Shown in pieces: positions 1 to 10,530 of a stretch of 64,000 nucleotides of DNA. How positions within the stretch are numbered: the stretch's first letter is position 1; each line of letters opens with the position of its first letter. Origin of the DNA: Cymbidium sinense (Eukaryota; Streptophyta; Magnoliopsida; Asparagales; Orchidaceae). The DNA is taken from the NCBI GenBank assembly GCA_021442155.1, contig CM038221.1, positions 152,325,601 through 152,389,600 on the forward strand, given 5' to 3'. Position numbers and translations under genes: made by a program. The notes beneath the pieces are model-generated. The model saw nothing but the letters and a program-made list of their open reading frames with translations, was not told the DNA's origin and did no database searches.

Positions 1-1346
1 TGTCTGATAGTGCGGCTGCATTGGCCTTTTCTTGCATGATTTATTTTGGGTGTGAAATAGAAACAACATGCTTTAAGTTTCTTTTGTTTGTTTGTCTGAT
101 GAATGCTGATGAGGCTCATAGGATAAACTAAATTTTCCACCTAATTAAATCAATCAAAATATAAAAATAAATATAACTCATAATCTTCATATAAAATCCT
201 GGGCATTAAAGCAAGGTAACATATGTAGCAACCCCTTAGCTGGATGTTGAAAATCATGCATAAATCATATTATTTTAGTCTTGATTAATGAAGGACTTCT
301 ATCCTTGCTAGAGAACCTGAGCTTGACCTTTGAGAGCCTATGATGGAAGTACACCTTCTTCTATTCTGATTTGGCCCATAATCTTTTTCTAGTTGCATGC
401 ATTAGGCATAAATTGTATTCATATGACCTAAAATGAAGAAATAAAAAATTATAAAAAATCTAATGCATTAGTTAGGTGCATCTTCATACCCTATATGATC
501 TTAAGGATTAGGGAGTGAGTCTTGGTTCATAGTTTTCTTTCCTAAAAATGCAACAACCTAGCCATCTTGCATACATGTGACTTGACTTCATGAATTTAAA
601 ATGCGCTTAGGTGGTGTTAGCTGACCTCTCGTGCGTTGTAAATCAAGAGTCGTGGATAGGCTAGTTCCCTCAAGTGAGGAGAATGGCCAATGATTCCCAA
701 GGATAGAACTAGATTGAGCATCTGACATGTGTCTGAAGTGCCTGTAGTCTAGGTTTTGAAGCATCCTTTTTAGGAAAAAGTCTTCAACCCTAGGCATTTA
801 GTCTAAAATTAGAAGTCTTAGATTTCTAAGAAAATGATAACCAAATCTAAAATAAAAAATTCTAAATTTGAAGCCCAATCATAGGATAGTAGAAATGTCA
901 CTGAGTATCCCAAGATCAATTATTTCCTACTTTTCCATTTGACTCTTGAAAATAACTCTCTCCAATTTGGACCTCTCAATTGCCAAAATCAATTTAAAAG
1001 CTACCTTAGTAGTCTTAGAATAACCACTTATTTTTAAAGAGTATTCTAGAAGAGACCCTTCAAGAATTAACTATGAGGCTTGCCTTATAACCATGATCCT
1101 AGGATAAAATAAATCTTGTTCTACTTTTCCATGTAGTTCAGGGGAAAATATTATGGTACACGAAAGACCCATTAGCCTTAGGAGTCTTTTATTGAAATGA
1201 TTGAATCCATTATAGGAGAGCTTGTTTATCTTTCGAGATAATATGTTTATTCCTTAATGCTGTATTTGATCATCTAAAGAAAATATTCCTAAACTCTATG
1301 TGGTGTCATTTATTTTCTCTATTCTAGAGAAAACATAAACATTACA
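1..1346 (+). mobile_element. 3' part of giant LTR, copy F
   Basis: This stretch aligns by eye with the last 1.3-1.4 kb of the other LTRs in the window (for example 23,100-24,500 and 43,650-45,050). Shared landmarks in order are the AGCAACCCCTTAGCTGGATG segment near 228, the TTTGGCCCATAATC segment near 370, and the TTTCGAGATAAT then CTATGTGGTGTC segments near 1230 and 1300. It probably ends at ACATTACA near 1346, after which sequence of the oppositely oriented element E begins. The left part of the LTR lies outside the window. There is no coding capacity; short open frames here are incidental. Confidence 0.8.
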
Positions 1347-1359
1347 TCCTCTAAATAAG

Positions 1360-1690
1360 GAACCACTGGGGTGACACACTAGTAGGATAGGAGTCAGCCT
1401 GACCTAGAGCAGCTAATGAGTGAGTGCCACAGGGGGCTTTATCTCACATCAAAATAGCCCGAGACAAAAGATATATGTTTGTTTTATATCTGGTTGTGTG
1501 TAGTTTATGTTGGTGTTATGTTGACAAAGGATAGGATGCCGCTTGGGTTCCTTACACTTACCCTAAATACATCATGGTGAATCACAAACAAAGATGCTTC
1601 TTAACAACATAAAGAGATGGGATTTGAGATGAAAAGAAAATTTATTGGTAATTATTTTGAAATAAGATTTATGGATAGTATTTCTTTAGG
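1360..1690 (-). mobile_element. 3' noncoding tail of element E
   Basis: Read on the minus strand, this matches the segment just after integrase in element A (about 35,400-35,760). Both carry the words for AGGCATCCTATCC, GATGTGAG and GTGGCACTCACTCATTA in the same order. It shows that the remnant of element E extends past its integrase and is interrupted by LTR copy F at its left edge. No coding potential is seen. Confidence 0.75.
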
Positions 1691-2930
1691 TAGATCCCAT
1701 TGATTGGAAGCCTTGGGTGCTCTCCCTTACAATTTATAAGCATATAAGATCCTCCTTGGTAGGCCTTTTCTATGGCAAAAGGACCTTCCCAAGTGAGTTC
1801 AAACTTGCCTATCTTTTTAATGTTGCATTAGTCTCCTTAACTAACACAATTCTACTTGAAAAGCTCAGGATGGACCAACTTGTTATGAGCTTGAATCATT
1901 TTGACTTTATACAACTATTTTGGCATGCTTAGGATCTCTCCTAAATCTTGATTCTTCTTAGCAACTTGGTGCTCGCTCCATTGTGATCTTGATAGTATAT
2001 TTAATGATGAGAGTTGGACTTAATGGTAGAACAACTTTAGACCCATACAAAGGAGAATTGTAGATTGAGTTGGAGTTCTATATGTGGTGCGGTAAGCCCA
2101 CAAAGGCTTCAACTAACTACTCATGCCATTGTCGCTTATTGTTGCCAAGTGTCTTCTTTAATATTCGAATGAGAGTTTTATTGAAGGCTTCTGCCAAGCC
2201 ATTTTCCCTCGGATAGTAGATGGTAAAATATCTCCAATCTATGTTGTGTCTCCGGGTAAAGCTATTGATTTTAATGCTTTTGAATGTAGTAGAATTATTA
2301 GATATAATTCATTGAGTACAACCTATATATAATATGGTTCAAAATGGAGCATATCAAAGATCTCTATGGATTGCTACCACTTGAAAAATAATGATGATGT
2401 TTAGAATGAATCAAAGAAGGAGTGATCACCCACTATGTCAGATTCTAACACTTAAATGGCCATAAGGCCAAATGTATGTAGAATATTGGGTGGTTGGTAT
2501 GACATTGTGCATTTATGGCATTCCATACATCCATGCATTTGTGATTATCAAAGAAGAAAATCTTTTATCTTGGCTTTCATCTTGACCTTTGATGTGCTCC
2601 ACATAAACTTGAGTATACCTAATATATTATCTATGTTTATAAACAACGTAATTCACATATGATCAAAGGATGTATACAAGGTGCCATCTAGAGGAGAATG
2701 GGCTCTCTACATGATGGGCTAACACTCTTGAGGTAGTTTGCTATATTTAGATAATCCATGAATGGTTGCCTAATCCAATCATCCTTTTGGCAACGATAAT
2801 TTCAAAGAGAAGTCTCTATGAGTTCAAGTATCAACAAAGGATAAGACTTCTATTTTGGACCCATTTGTATGGACTCATCTTCCATTACATGCCAACTCTT
2901 TTTGGCTAATGCATTATAATCGCATTCTCT
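1690..2930 (-). pseudogene. Element E integrase remnant
   Basis: Degraded integrase of a Ty3/gypsy element, which would join element cDNA to host DNA. On the minus strand, in shifting frames, one reads a stretch like YYPRENGLAEAFNKTL near 2,200-2,130, then KKTLGNNKRQWHE near 2,160-2,120, then a segment like the usual TPFSLVYGSEAVLP motif near 2,060-2,000. Close to the end, near 1,800-1,690, comes GKFELTWEGPFAI followed by LPINGIYL, the typical C-terminal part of Tat-type integrases. The Asp of the second catalytic motif reads as Asn (NNSTTFKS). Several stops and frame changes make it non-functional. It follows the aRNH remnant in the usual order. Confidence 0.75.
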
Positions 2931-2932
2931 TC

Positions 2933-3328
2933 TCAAGAAATCTTGTAAATGGTAACATCTAGGATTTGAGCTAATAACTCCATAGTGTACTTATGGTAGT
3001 GATGGAGCGTAGGCTTTAGAAGTTTATAAGATCGAGCAATTTGGTTGATAACTAATTGAGAATCCTTCAAGATGTTGATATCATGGATGCAAAGCGTAAT
3101 GGCTAACTCCAGACCGACAATTAGAGCCTTATATTTGACTTCATTATTGGTGCATGTATTGGAAAGATGATATGAGAATCTCATCACATCGCGATCCAGA
3201 GTTAGGAGAACTATTCCTACTTCTGCCTTTCCTAGATGACTAGATCGTGATTCTTCTCCATTTTGAAAGGAAGCTGCACCATCAAAATACATATCCCAAT
3301 GGTGAATGCTTGTGTCCCCTAGGTTCAT
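2933..3328 (-). pseudogene. Element E second RNase H (aRNH)
   Basis: An open frame of 131 residues resembles the extra, archaeal-type RNase H domain found between RNH and integrase in the Tat group of plant Ty3/gypsy elements. Visible motifs are HHWDMYFDGAAS near the start (first catalytic Asp in YFDG), then the NNEVKYKALIVGLELA helix, where the usual Glu of NNEAEYEAL reads Lys (KYKAL), and DSQLVINQI containing the third acidic position. The equivalent domain of element A is at 33,640-34,120. It is the best preserved domain of element E but ends early. The altered acidic residue suggests it is inactive. Confidence 0.75.
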
Positions 3329-3429
3329 GATTTATTCATCGGGGAGGTCATCACTAAGCAGGGAATCAACAAGAAGTGGGTGTGCTGCTAAAAATTTGCT
3401 AGTGCTTATCCTTTCACCACACGGAGGGG

Positions 3430-3800
3430 TACAAATGTAATGTCAAACTACAACAAAATCATGTACCATCGTGCCAAATGTCCAGATAATGTCGGCCATG
3501 TCATGAGATATTATAGTGAATTGATCCTAGAGAGCAAGTTCACCTTATGAGAAAGCATGTAGTGTCGTAGCTTTTAGAATGTATAGATTAAAGCTAGGCA
3601 GTGCTTTTTAGTAGGTGGGTAATTTGCCTCAACAAGGATTAGATGATGACTAAGATAGTATAGTGCATTCTCTTTCCCTTCATCATTGGTTTGAGACAAT
3701 AATGCGCTAAGGGAGTCATCTAATGTAGTAGTATATAGATTCAATGGCTTGCTCGGGATAGGGGCAACTAGAACTGGCGGTGTCATCAGGTAGTGCTTGA
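3430..3800 (-). pseudogene. Element E RNase H remnant
   Basis: Minus-strand remnant of the RNase H that normally follows reverse transcriptase and degrades the RNA of RNA-DNA hybrids. The open part (3574-3786) reads PPVLVAPIPSKPLNLYTTT, then LDDSLSALLSQ, then ALYYLSHHL and EANYPPTKKHCLALI, a recognisable Ty3/gypsy RNH start including the change-over from RT connection. It is nearly collinear with element A at 33,214-33,543. The end is frameshifted. Confidence 0.75.
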
Positions 3801-4660
3801 TGTCTTTGAAGGCATGTTGACACTTGTCATCCCACTTGAACTTAGTGTCCTTTTTGACAAGTGCTAAAAATGATTGACATCTTCTTAATAGGTTGGAAAT
3901 GAAGCTGTCTTAGATATGCTAACCACCCTTGGAATGATATTAGTTGAGTTAGACTTTTATGGGGTAGAATTTCTATATCGCCTTGATCTTCTCTGATCAT
4001 TCACATTTTACAACAAACCCAAAGAATTTCTCTAAAGCTACTATGAATGCACACTTTAAGGGATTCATTTTAAGGTTAAATTATCTTAATCGTTCAAAAA
4101 TTACTCTCAAGTAAAAGATGTGGTCTTCCTTTTCTTTACTTTTAACTACAAGATCATCGACATAACATTCAACTTGATGATGAATGGGTTCATCAAGATG
4201 AGTCATGGCTGTAGGTAAATGGCATTTTTTAGAAAGGCATGACCCTATAGCAAATGATTCCAATCGGGGTTCAAATGTAGTGTTTTTTTTCATTGTTAGG
4301 GGAAATCTTTATTTGGTTATTTCAACATGAACCATCCATGAAAGAGAAGATTGCATGAGATAAGGCAATGTCCATCATCAATTCTGGTATTGGTAGTGGA
4401 AATTCATCTTTTGGACATGCCTTATTTAGATCCATAAAATCAACGCATATGTGAATTTGGCCATTCTTTTTCTTAACTAGAATGACACTGGCCAACCAGA
4501 TAGGGTATTTTTCTTCCCTGATAAAGTTAACATCAATCAGTTTCTTGACTTCAAAAATGACTTATTGTTCAATGCCTAATCACATGCATCTAGGAGCTTG
4601 CTTGATAGAGTTACCACTAGGCTCTATTGCTAGTTTGTGGACTACTACGTCAGGAGATAA
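3800..4660 (-). pseudogene. Element E reverse transcriptase remnant
   Basis: Degraded RT on the minus strand. Near 4,460-4,350 it reads ICVDFMDLNKACPKDEF followed by PLPIPELMMDIA, the fingers/palm motif typical of plant Ty3/gypsy RTs. Near 4,190-4,150 it reads VECYVDDLVVKSKEKEDHI, so the catalytic YVDD box is intact here. Between them, after FSFMDGS near 4,340, the region around the usual GYNQI motif is deleted or shifted. The part from 4,050 to 3,800 would be the connection domain (ILEMPP-like and FQG-like words are not in frame). Frameshifts make it non-functional. Confidence 0.8.
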
Positions 4661-5870
4661 AGGGCATATCTTCATAACTCCATGTGAAGCAAGAAACTCA
4701 TTCAATAGCCTAACTGTCATCGCCAAAGATCATTCAATAAAGAACGATCTATGTCGAGGATTGTCTTCAATTCCTAAGTTATTTTCTTTGAGCTCATCAA
4801 TGGTTGATCTGATCTCCTCTTCAAACTCTGGTGGTGTATCTTTGACTTCAAAGTCATTTGGATCATCTGAAGTTTCTAAGCACACCTCCTCATATGAGTT
4901 AACATGATTTGAAAAGAACTTATCAGATTTCAAATGATTGGTGATGACTAGGCAATGATCGCCATCATCAATGACCCATGCAAATTTAGTCTCTTGATTG
5001 AGGATGCCGCTTTGGTTATCCCATGACCTTCAAAGTAGTTCGATGTGTGTTTAGACAAGTATGGGATTAATCCCTTCTTTGCTAGATTAACACAAGATGA
5101 TAATCAAATGACAATGTATAAATCTTTATGAATCATTGTCTACATCAATTTTCTGACTTAAGGATGGTGCTCCCAAAAAGAATCTTTGAGTATTCCCATA
5201 TGTGGATGACTTCGAGGCTTCATTAACTACCAAACCCTCAATTTTTTGTGAATAAAGTGGGGTTAGAGCTAAAGTGTCAAACTGATGCCTGACTGTTTCA
5301 TATGCAAACTTAGATAACTTTATGCTTTACTTTGGAGCATGGTCTTCATCAATGTCCTGCTCAAATGTCACCTCAAAAGGCATCTGCTGCTGAGAAAAGC
5401 TAGCTAGTGTGCTAACCACATAAGACTCATCCTGTGAACTAGATTCTAAGTCTATTTGGATAGTTGGTACTTTGTGGTCATACCATGGCCATTGGGAGGA
5501 TTTCCACCTCGGTACAACTATCTCTCCTCTCACCTTTGTGGAGGTCTCATCTACCTATATGTTCAAATGGAGTAACAAACTATGGGTGTAATATAATGTC
5601 AGACTTTATATCCTCCCATAAGTCCATGTCTCTCACTTTTATTTTCTTTTTCTATTTCTTTTTCAATTTTCTCTTCTTTTTCTTTTCTTTCTATTTGTCC
5701 CTCATGGGGATCTTGACTAGATTCACGAGAATGGACTTGTTGGTTTTGGGGAAGAAAATTGCATTTCATATATCTCATGAACTCAATGGTTTGAGATCTC
5801 CTTTGATGTAATACTAAATCCCACCTCTCATGAACTTCATGCATTGATGTAGAGAGGAAGGAATTGTGTT
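4660..5870 (-). pseudogene. Element E spacer between protease and RT
   Basis: Minus-strand coding remains between PR and RT, with no recognised domain. Open pieces include an acidic segment with DDPNDFEVKDTPPEFEEEI (4,730-4,933), a segment with IDLESSSQDESYVVST (5,327-5,533) and a Lys/Glu-rich segment (5,599-5,844). The equivalents in element A are the Lys/Arg-rich segment near 31,320-31,430 and the LESSSKDESNVIS segment near 31,580. The shared order shows this is a real but weakly constrained part of the polyprotein. Open frames on the plus strand here are shadows. Confidence 0.6.
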
Positions 5871-5929
5871 GTTTTCATTTATCCATGGTCTCCCAAGTAA
5901 AGCATTGAAAGATGTATCCGAGTCTATGA

Positions 5930-6540
5930 TATGAAACTTGGCTTTAGTCTTCCAATCATCTAACTTGTAGAACACTATATCTAAGGCTCTCACCTTTCAT
6001 TGAATCCTCAACATCATTCCTTGAGTTTGGAGATGTCGATCCTAAAGGGTTCTGACTCATAATATTGACTGATGCACCTTGGTCAACCAAAACTCTTGAT
6101 AACCTGTATCTACCAACATCCACTGTAATGTTAAGAGGAAGGTTGTGTTTGGTCGTCTCTAGAAGCAAGTCTTCATCACTGAATGTAACTCCTAGAATAA
6201 CCTTTGAGCTATATGCCATATCTCTAGATCAAGAAGAGCCTTGATTAGAGATTCCCTCATCTCTTTGGATAAGACATGGGCGTCATATATGCTTAACTTA
6301 GCTGACAACTTTCTAAGATGTGTTAGGACGTTGTAATCAACTCTAACTTGGTCCTCTACAAGTATATCCATGGGTGGAGCATCCTGTGGAAGGGTTATCT
6401 GCTCACTGGAACAAATAACTTATTTACCCTTATCCTGAGATGCTACCCTAGGAGGTAGAACTTTTCCACTGTGTAGATTGACTTTAATGACTTCTTGAAA
6501 TGATGAACTTGTGGAAAGTTCTACCTTCTCATCTGGTATA
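5930..6540 (-). pseudogene. Element E aspartic protease remnant
   Basis: Minus-strand protease remnant of the Ty3/gypsy polyprotein. The open part (5956-6219) contains VTFSDEDL, HNLPLNITVDVGRYRL and VLVDQGASVNIMSQ, where the Asp-Gln-Gly-Ala triad region corresponds to the Asp-Thr/Ser-Gly active site of retropepsins; Asp is retained. It starts with MAYSSKVILG only because of a local ATG and would be internal to a polyprotein. Upstream gag is missing: LTR D begins at 6541, so the rest of E should lie beyond this window's right edge. A frameshift follows the active site. Confidence 0.75.
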
Positions 6541-6704
6541 GGTTGACCTCACTTTTGGAGTGAGTTCTCAACTTCCTCATCATGATCTATGAATCTTATG
6601 ACAAGGTCTTAAGACACTTCTAGTGATTGGTGAACACTTAACCTAAGCCTATATACTTAGAAGGTTTAAATAGGAATAGGTTATGCCTAGACTTGGAAAA
6701 CTTG
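6541..6704 (+). mobile_element. LTR copy D, first 164 bp
   Basis: Begins GGTTGACCTCAC, one base different from the family start TGTTGACCTCA, directly after minus-strand PR sequence of element E. It matches the first part of LTR B (15,479-15,670): CACTTTTGGAGTGAG, GACACTTCTAGTGATT, GAATAGGTTAT, then AAAACTTG. It is cut by a 2.0 kb insertion and continues at 8740. The 5 bases before it are GTATA, the expected duplicated target if the right end of D is recovered outside the window. Confidence 0.8.
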
Positions 6705-8731
6705 TGAGTCACTATAGAACCCCATCAGTGAGGGTGATATTAAAAATTTTAAAACTTAAATCTTAGATTTTAATTTTTAGTAGAAAATTAATTTTGATTT
6801 TATAATGATAGGATACAATGTAGCAAAATAAAAGTACAAAAGTAAAGAGAGACAATAGGCACACATTTTTACGTGGTCAAACCCCAAAGCCTACGCCCAC
6901 TAGCCACCCTTGGCTAAGAATCCACTGCAAAAAAATAGCTTACACAAATAGTATCCTATAATGCTTAGTACAATACAATAATATGTACTCCTAGAAAGGG
7001 GCAAGTACAACCCCAAAATAAATTTTAAAACACAAAAGAAAAATACAAAATAATAAATTTTGATAAAATAAATCTACAAATATAGTCTTAATTCAAAAAT
7101 GATCTCACAACTTATAAGTGATCACTTACTACTTAAAATTTTGGCAAGATAATATGCTCACTTAATATTGAAATAAATATCTTAAAGTGATCTTACTAAG
7201 ATGTTTAAAAATGATTTCAAAATAATTTCATAATATTCTTACACAATAAAATAAATTTCAGCAAGGAATAATTTATTTTATTTTACCAAAAAAGATTCTT
7301 TCAATTAATGCTAATGATCACAAAGTACTTAAATAAAATGAGTATATGATAGATCTAAGTATGCTAGTAAGCTTTTAATTAAAAGAGAGATCTAGCAAAT
7401 ATAAAAAATAATTTCAGCAATAATTTATTTTAAATGCTTAAAATATACTTTAAAATAGATCTAAGAATAAATGATCTTTCAAAATAAGACTAATGAAGAA
7501 ATATTTCAAGAAACCAAAATAAATTTGTAGGAAGTTAAAATTTTCAGCAAGTTGAAATAGATCCTATAAACTATCACAAGAGTTTATCATAAAAAAATGA
7601 TTGAGAAACTTTGATGTCAAAAATAACATCTAAAGACTAATCCACTAAAAAGTATAAATTAGAAGGAATAAATAGATGGTGAAAATAGCATGAACAACTA
7701 AAGAGGATTAAAATCAAGAAAACAAACTCACGTAATTTGAGAAGGCTTGCTTAGTTGAAGATGTTGAAGCTTCCAAACCAAGAATTTGATCTTGCAATAT
7801 TTGGAGAACACTTGGAAGAAAATCTAAGAATTCTTCTCTAGATTTGTTGGAGGATTTTGAATTTTGAATGAGGAATGCTTTCATGAAGAGAATGAGGGCA
7901 ATTTATAGGCAAGAAGATCATATTTTAAAAATATATCATGCAAACCTCATGTTATCATCTAATAATTTAATATTCAATAAAAATATAATTTATCAGCCAA
8001 AATTTGGCTACTCACATGGGTAAGTCAAAAGATAATCAAATATGACTCTTAATATATTCAAAGCATGTAGCATGCATTCATTATAAAAACCAGCTAATGT
8101 TTAGAAAGTCATAATAAATTCAATTTTAATCAAAAGTGGGTCATGTAACCTCTTAAATTAAAGGAAAAAAATCCAAGGAATTGGGAGATGAAATCAAATT
8201 CTTTGATTAGAAAATGACTTTGGCTAAAATATAAAATTTTATATATTTTGTTAATTTTGACATGTGACATTTAAAAAATTATGATATAATTTATATAAAA
8301 TTATAAATATGTTAGTTATCTTATAACCAACAAATTAAATTAAAATACTTAATTATATTAAGTAAATAAAATAATTATACTTAATAGTTTTTTATCATTT
8401 ATTACTTTGACAATTTTAATGCTATGTATGAAACATATAATTGAATGTTAATTAAATAAAGATTTATATAAATTAACCTCATTGAAATAATATGTTAAGT
8501 TGTGAGCAAATTGATTCATGCCAATGAACTCATATGAATAGTCATATAACCCAAAATATCTTGAGCTTCACATTATCCTTTTATTCTTCTACTCACAATT
8601 TTCTCAAACATATTATGAGATGTATCAATTGATATATCTAAAATATAAAAAAAATATTCATTAGAACATCCAAGCATTTGTTTGTTATCATTAAAATTAA
8701 TCGAATTGAACATGAGGCTAATTAAGCCAAC
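6705..8731 (-). mobile_element. 2.0 kb insertion in LTR D, possibly a solo copia-type LTR
   Basis: This AT-rich block has no match to other parts of the window and splits LTR D. It is flanked by AAAACTTG at 6697-6704 and 8732-8739, which reads as a target duplication of 7 or 8 bases; uninterrupted LTRs have a single copy at this point (for example 15,659-15,666). Read on the minus strand it would start (T)GTTGGCTTAATTAGCC and end TATAGTGACTCA, so TG...CA ends are possible. A TATA-like word, CCTATAAATT, lies on the minus strand near 7,900. On the same strand, near 6,900-6,860, come GTGGGCGTAGGC and TTGACCACGTA words like those in U5 regions of many plant copia LTRs. The target duplication is long for an LTR element, so a hAT-type origin is not excluded. 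No coding sequence. Confidence 0.5.
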
Positions 8732-9539
8732 AAAACTTGCCTACCCTATGGCCTAAACCCAATCCATGCTTTCCTTCTCAAACCAAATCTCAAATTCAAA
8801 TATCAATTCAAACTCCAAATCATAAATCAAATTCCAAGTCAAATGATTCAATCCCATGCTCAAATATCAATTTCAATTTCAATTTAATCTCAAATCAAAT
8901 ATCAAATCATAAATCAATTCTAAACCATACAAATCAATCTCAAATTAAATCCAAGACCAAATTTCCCTCCAAAGTCTTATGAACCACTCTCATAAGCTTA
9001 GTCAAACATCAATCCAAACTATCCCAAACTCAATTGATTTCTTTATAAATCAATTATTCATTCATTTATATTCACAAATATAAATGAAATCCACTCCAAT
9101 GACCAAAATGAAATCAAACTAAATAGGTTTCCTTTCTTAGCCCTTATGACCTACACCATGAGCTTGGTCAAATTTACTTCCAAAGCACTCCAAACTCAAG
9201 TGATTTTCTCATGAATCATTTATATATTCATTTATATTCCAAATATAAATGAAATATGAATCCAAATAGCCAAAATCAAACCCAAATCAAATTAAATTTC
9301 TAATTTTATCCCTTTTTAGCTAATTTCTTGAACTTGGCTAAATGATACCCAAATCAATTCAAAACCCATGGATTTCTTCATGATTCAATCTCCTTCAATC
9401 AATGTTCCAAATATAAACATAAACTACAATTATCAAATCAAATCAAGCTAACCCAAGTCAAACCCAAGTTAATCCTTTTGACTTGAAATTGTCATGTGAA
9501 CCAAAATCCACATCGCTTCAAACCATTTGTAATTAGAAT

Positions 9540-10260
9540 TATATTTCCATCACAAACCCACTTATCAATACAACTAAACTTGAATCAAGCCATGATCAAG
9601 CCAATTGACCCATTTAGGTCCACTTGACCTAAAGTGACCTAAAAGACCTTTTTGAGCCAAGTTCTAATCCAACTCAAATTGGATTGAACTAAGCCCATCC
9701 AAACCTCATATCATGATCAACAATCATCCAGTTATTAAATTATCTTGAATTGGGTCAAATTACCCTAGCCCATTGACCAAGTCAACCTTTAGCACAAAAT
9801 AAACCAAACTACCAAAACACACCATATGCCAAATTGACTAAAAACCTTTCAACCAATTCATAATCATTGATTGAACATGACCAAACCTCAATTGAGCCAA
9901 ACAAAGTCTAATTTGACTAAGTTGACCCAAATTTAAAAAGCCAAAATAGGTCAAATCATAATCCAACCCAAATTGATTGAAACCAATAGTTCAAGTTCAT
10001 TCCAAATTGATTATTGAACTTGACCAAAGCCTTTACTGAGCCCAATTTGACCAATTGGTCAACTTAACCCAACTTAGCCAAAATTGACCTAAAGGATCAA
10101 ATTGGCCAAAATACAAATTAATTCCAAATTAAACCAAACCAAAGCCTACAATCATTTTCAATTAGCCATATGAACTTGACTCAACACCCAACCCAAGCCA
10201 ATTTGCTTAAAATGGTCAACTTGACCCATTTGACCTATATGAACCCAAATGAGCCATAAT
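9540..10260 (+). promoter_or_regulatory. TTGACC/GGTCAA-dense region of LTR D
   Basis: This stretch is packed with TTGACC, TTGACT and their complements GGTCAA/AGTCAA, including the palindrome TTGACCAATTGGTCAA at 10,047-10,062. TTGAC followed by C or T is the core recognised by plant WRKY factors (W-box). The position is upstream of the TATA-like palindrome at 10,514. Whether WRKY proteins bind is inference; the density of the motif is directly seen. Confidence 0.45.
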
Positions 10261-10513
10261 CAAATCCAAAACACATTGAACCAAACCAATGGCACCAATA
10301 CACTCCAAATAGTCATGTGAACATCACCTCCCCATTCCAATTGGAGCATTTCAAACCACCAAGGACACCAACTACTCCCAGGACAAGCACCTCCAACCCT
10401 TCCTCCCCTCATGAAAGGCCAAGTGGAGTGATTCTCTGCCCAAATCGAGCTCCCCATCACAACCATTTGATCAAAATAAAAAAAAAATCAACATCACCAT
10501 CCAAGCTAAAGAA

Positions 10514-10530
10514 GGAGGGGGTATACCTCC
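10514..10530 (+). promoter_or_regulatory. TATA-like palindrome of LTR D
   Basis: GGAGGGGGTATACCTCC is the LTR D version of the palindrome with a TATA-like centre present in every LTR copy. It is followed by a CT/CA-rich stretch. Probably the core promoter, by position and conservation. Confidence 0.45.

Noticed and set aside
5464..5811. Plus-strand frame with a Phe-rich possible membrane segment
   Set aside because: It is the opposite strand of the Lys/Glu-rich spacer of element E, whose coding strand is minus.
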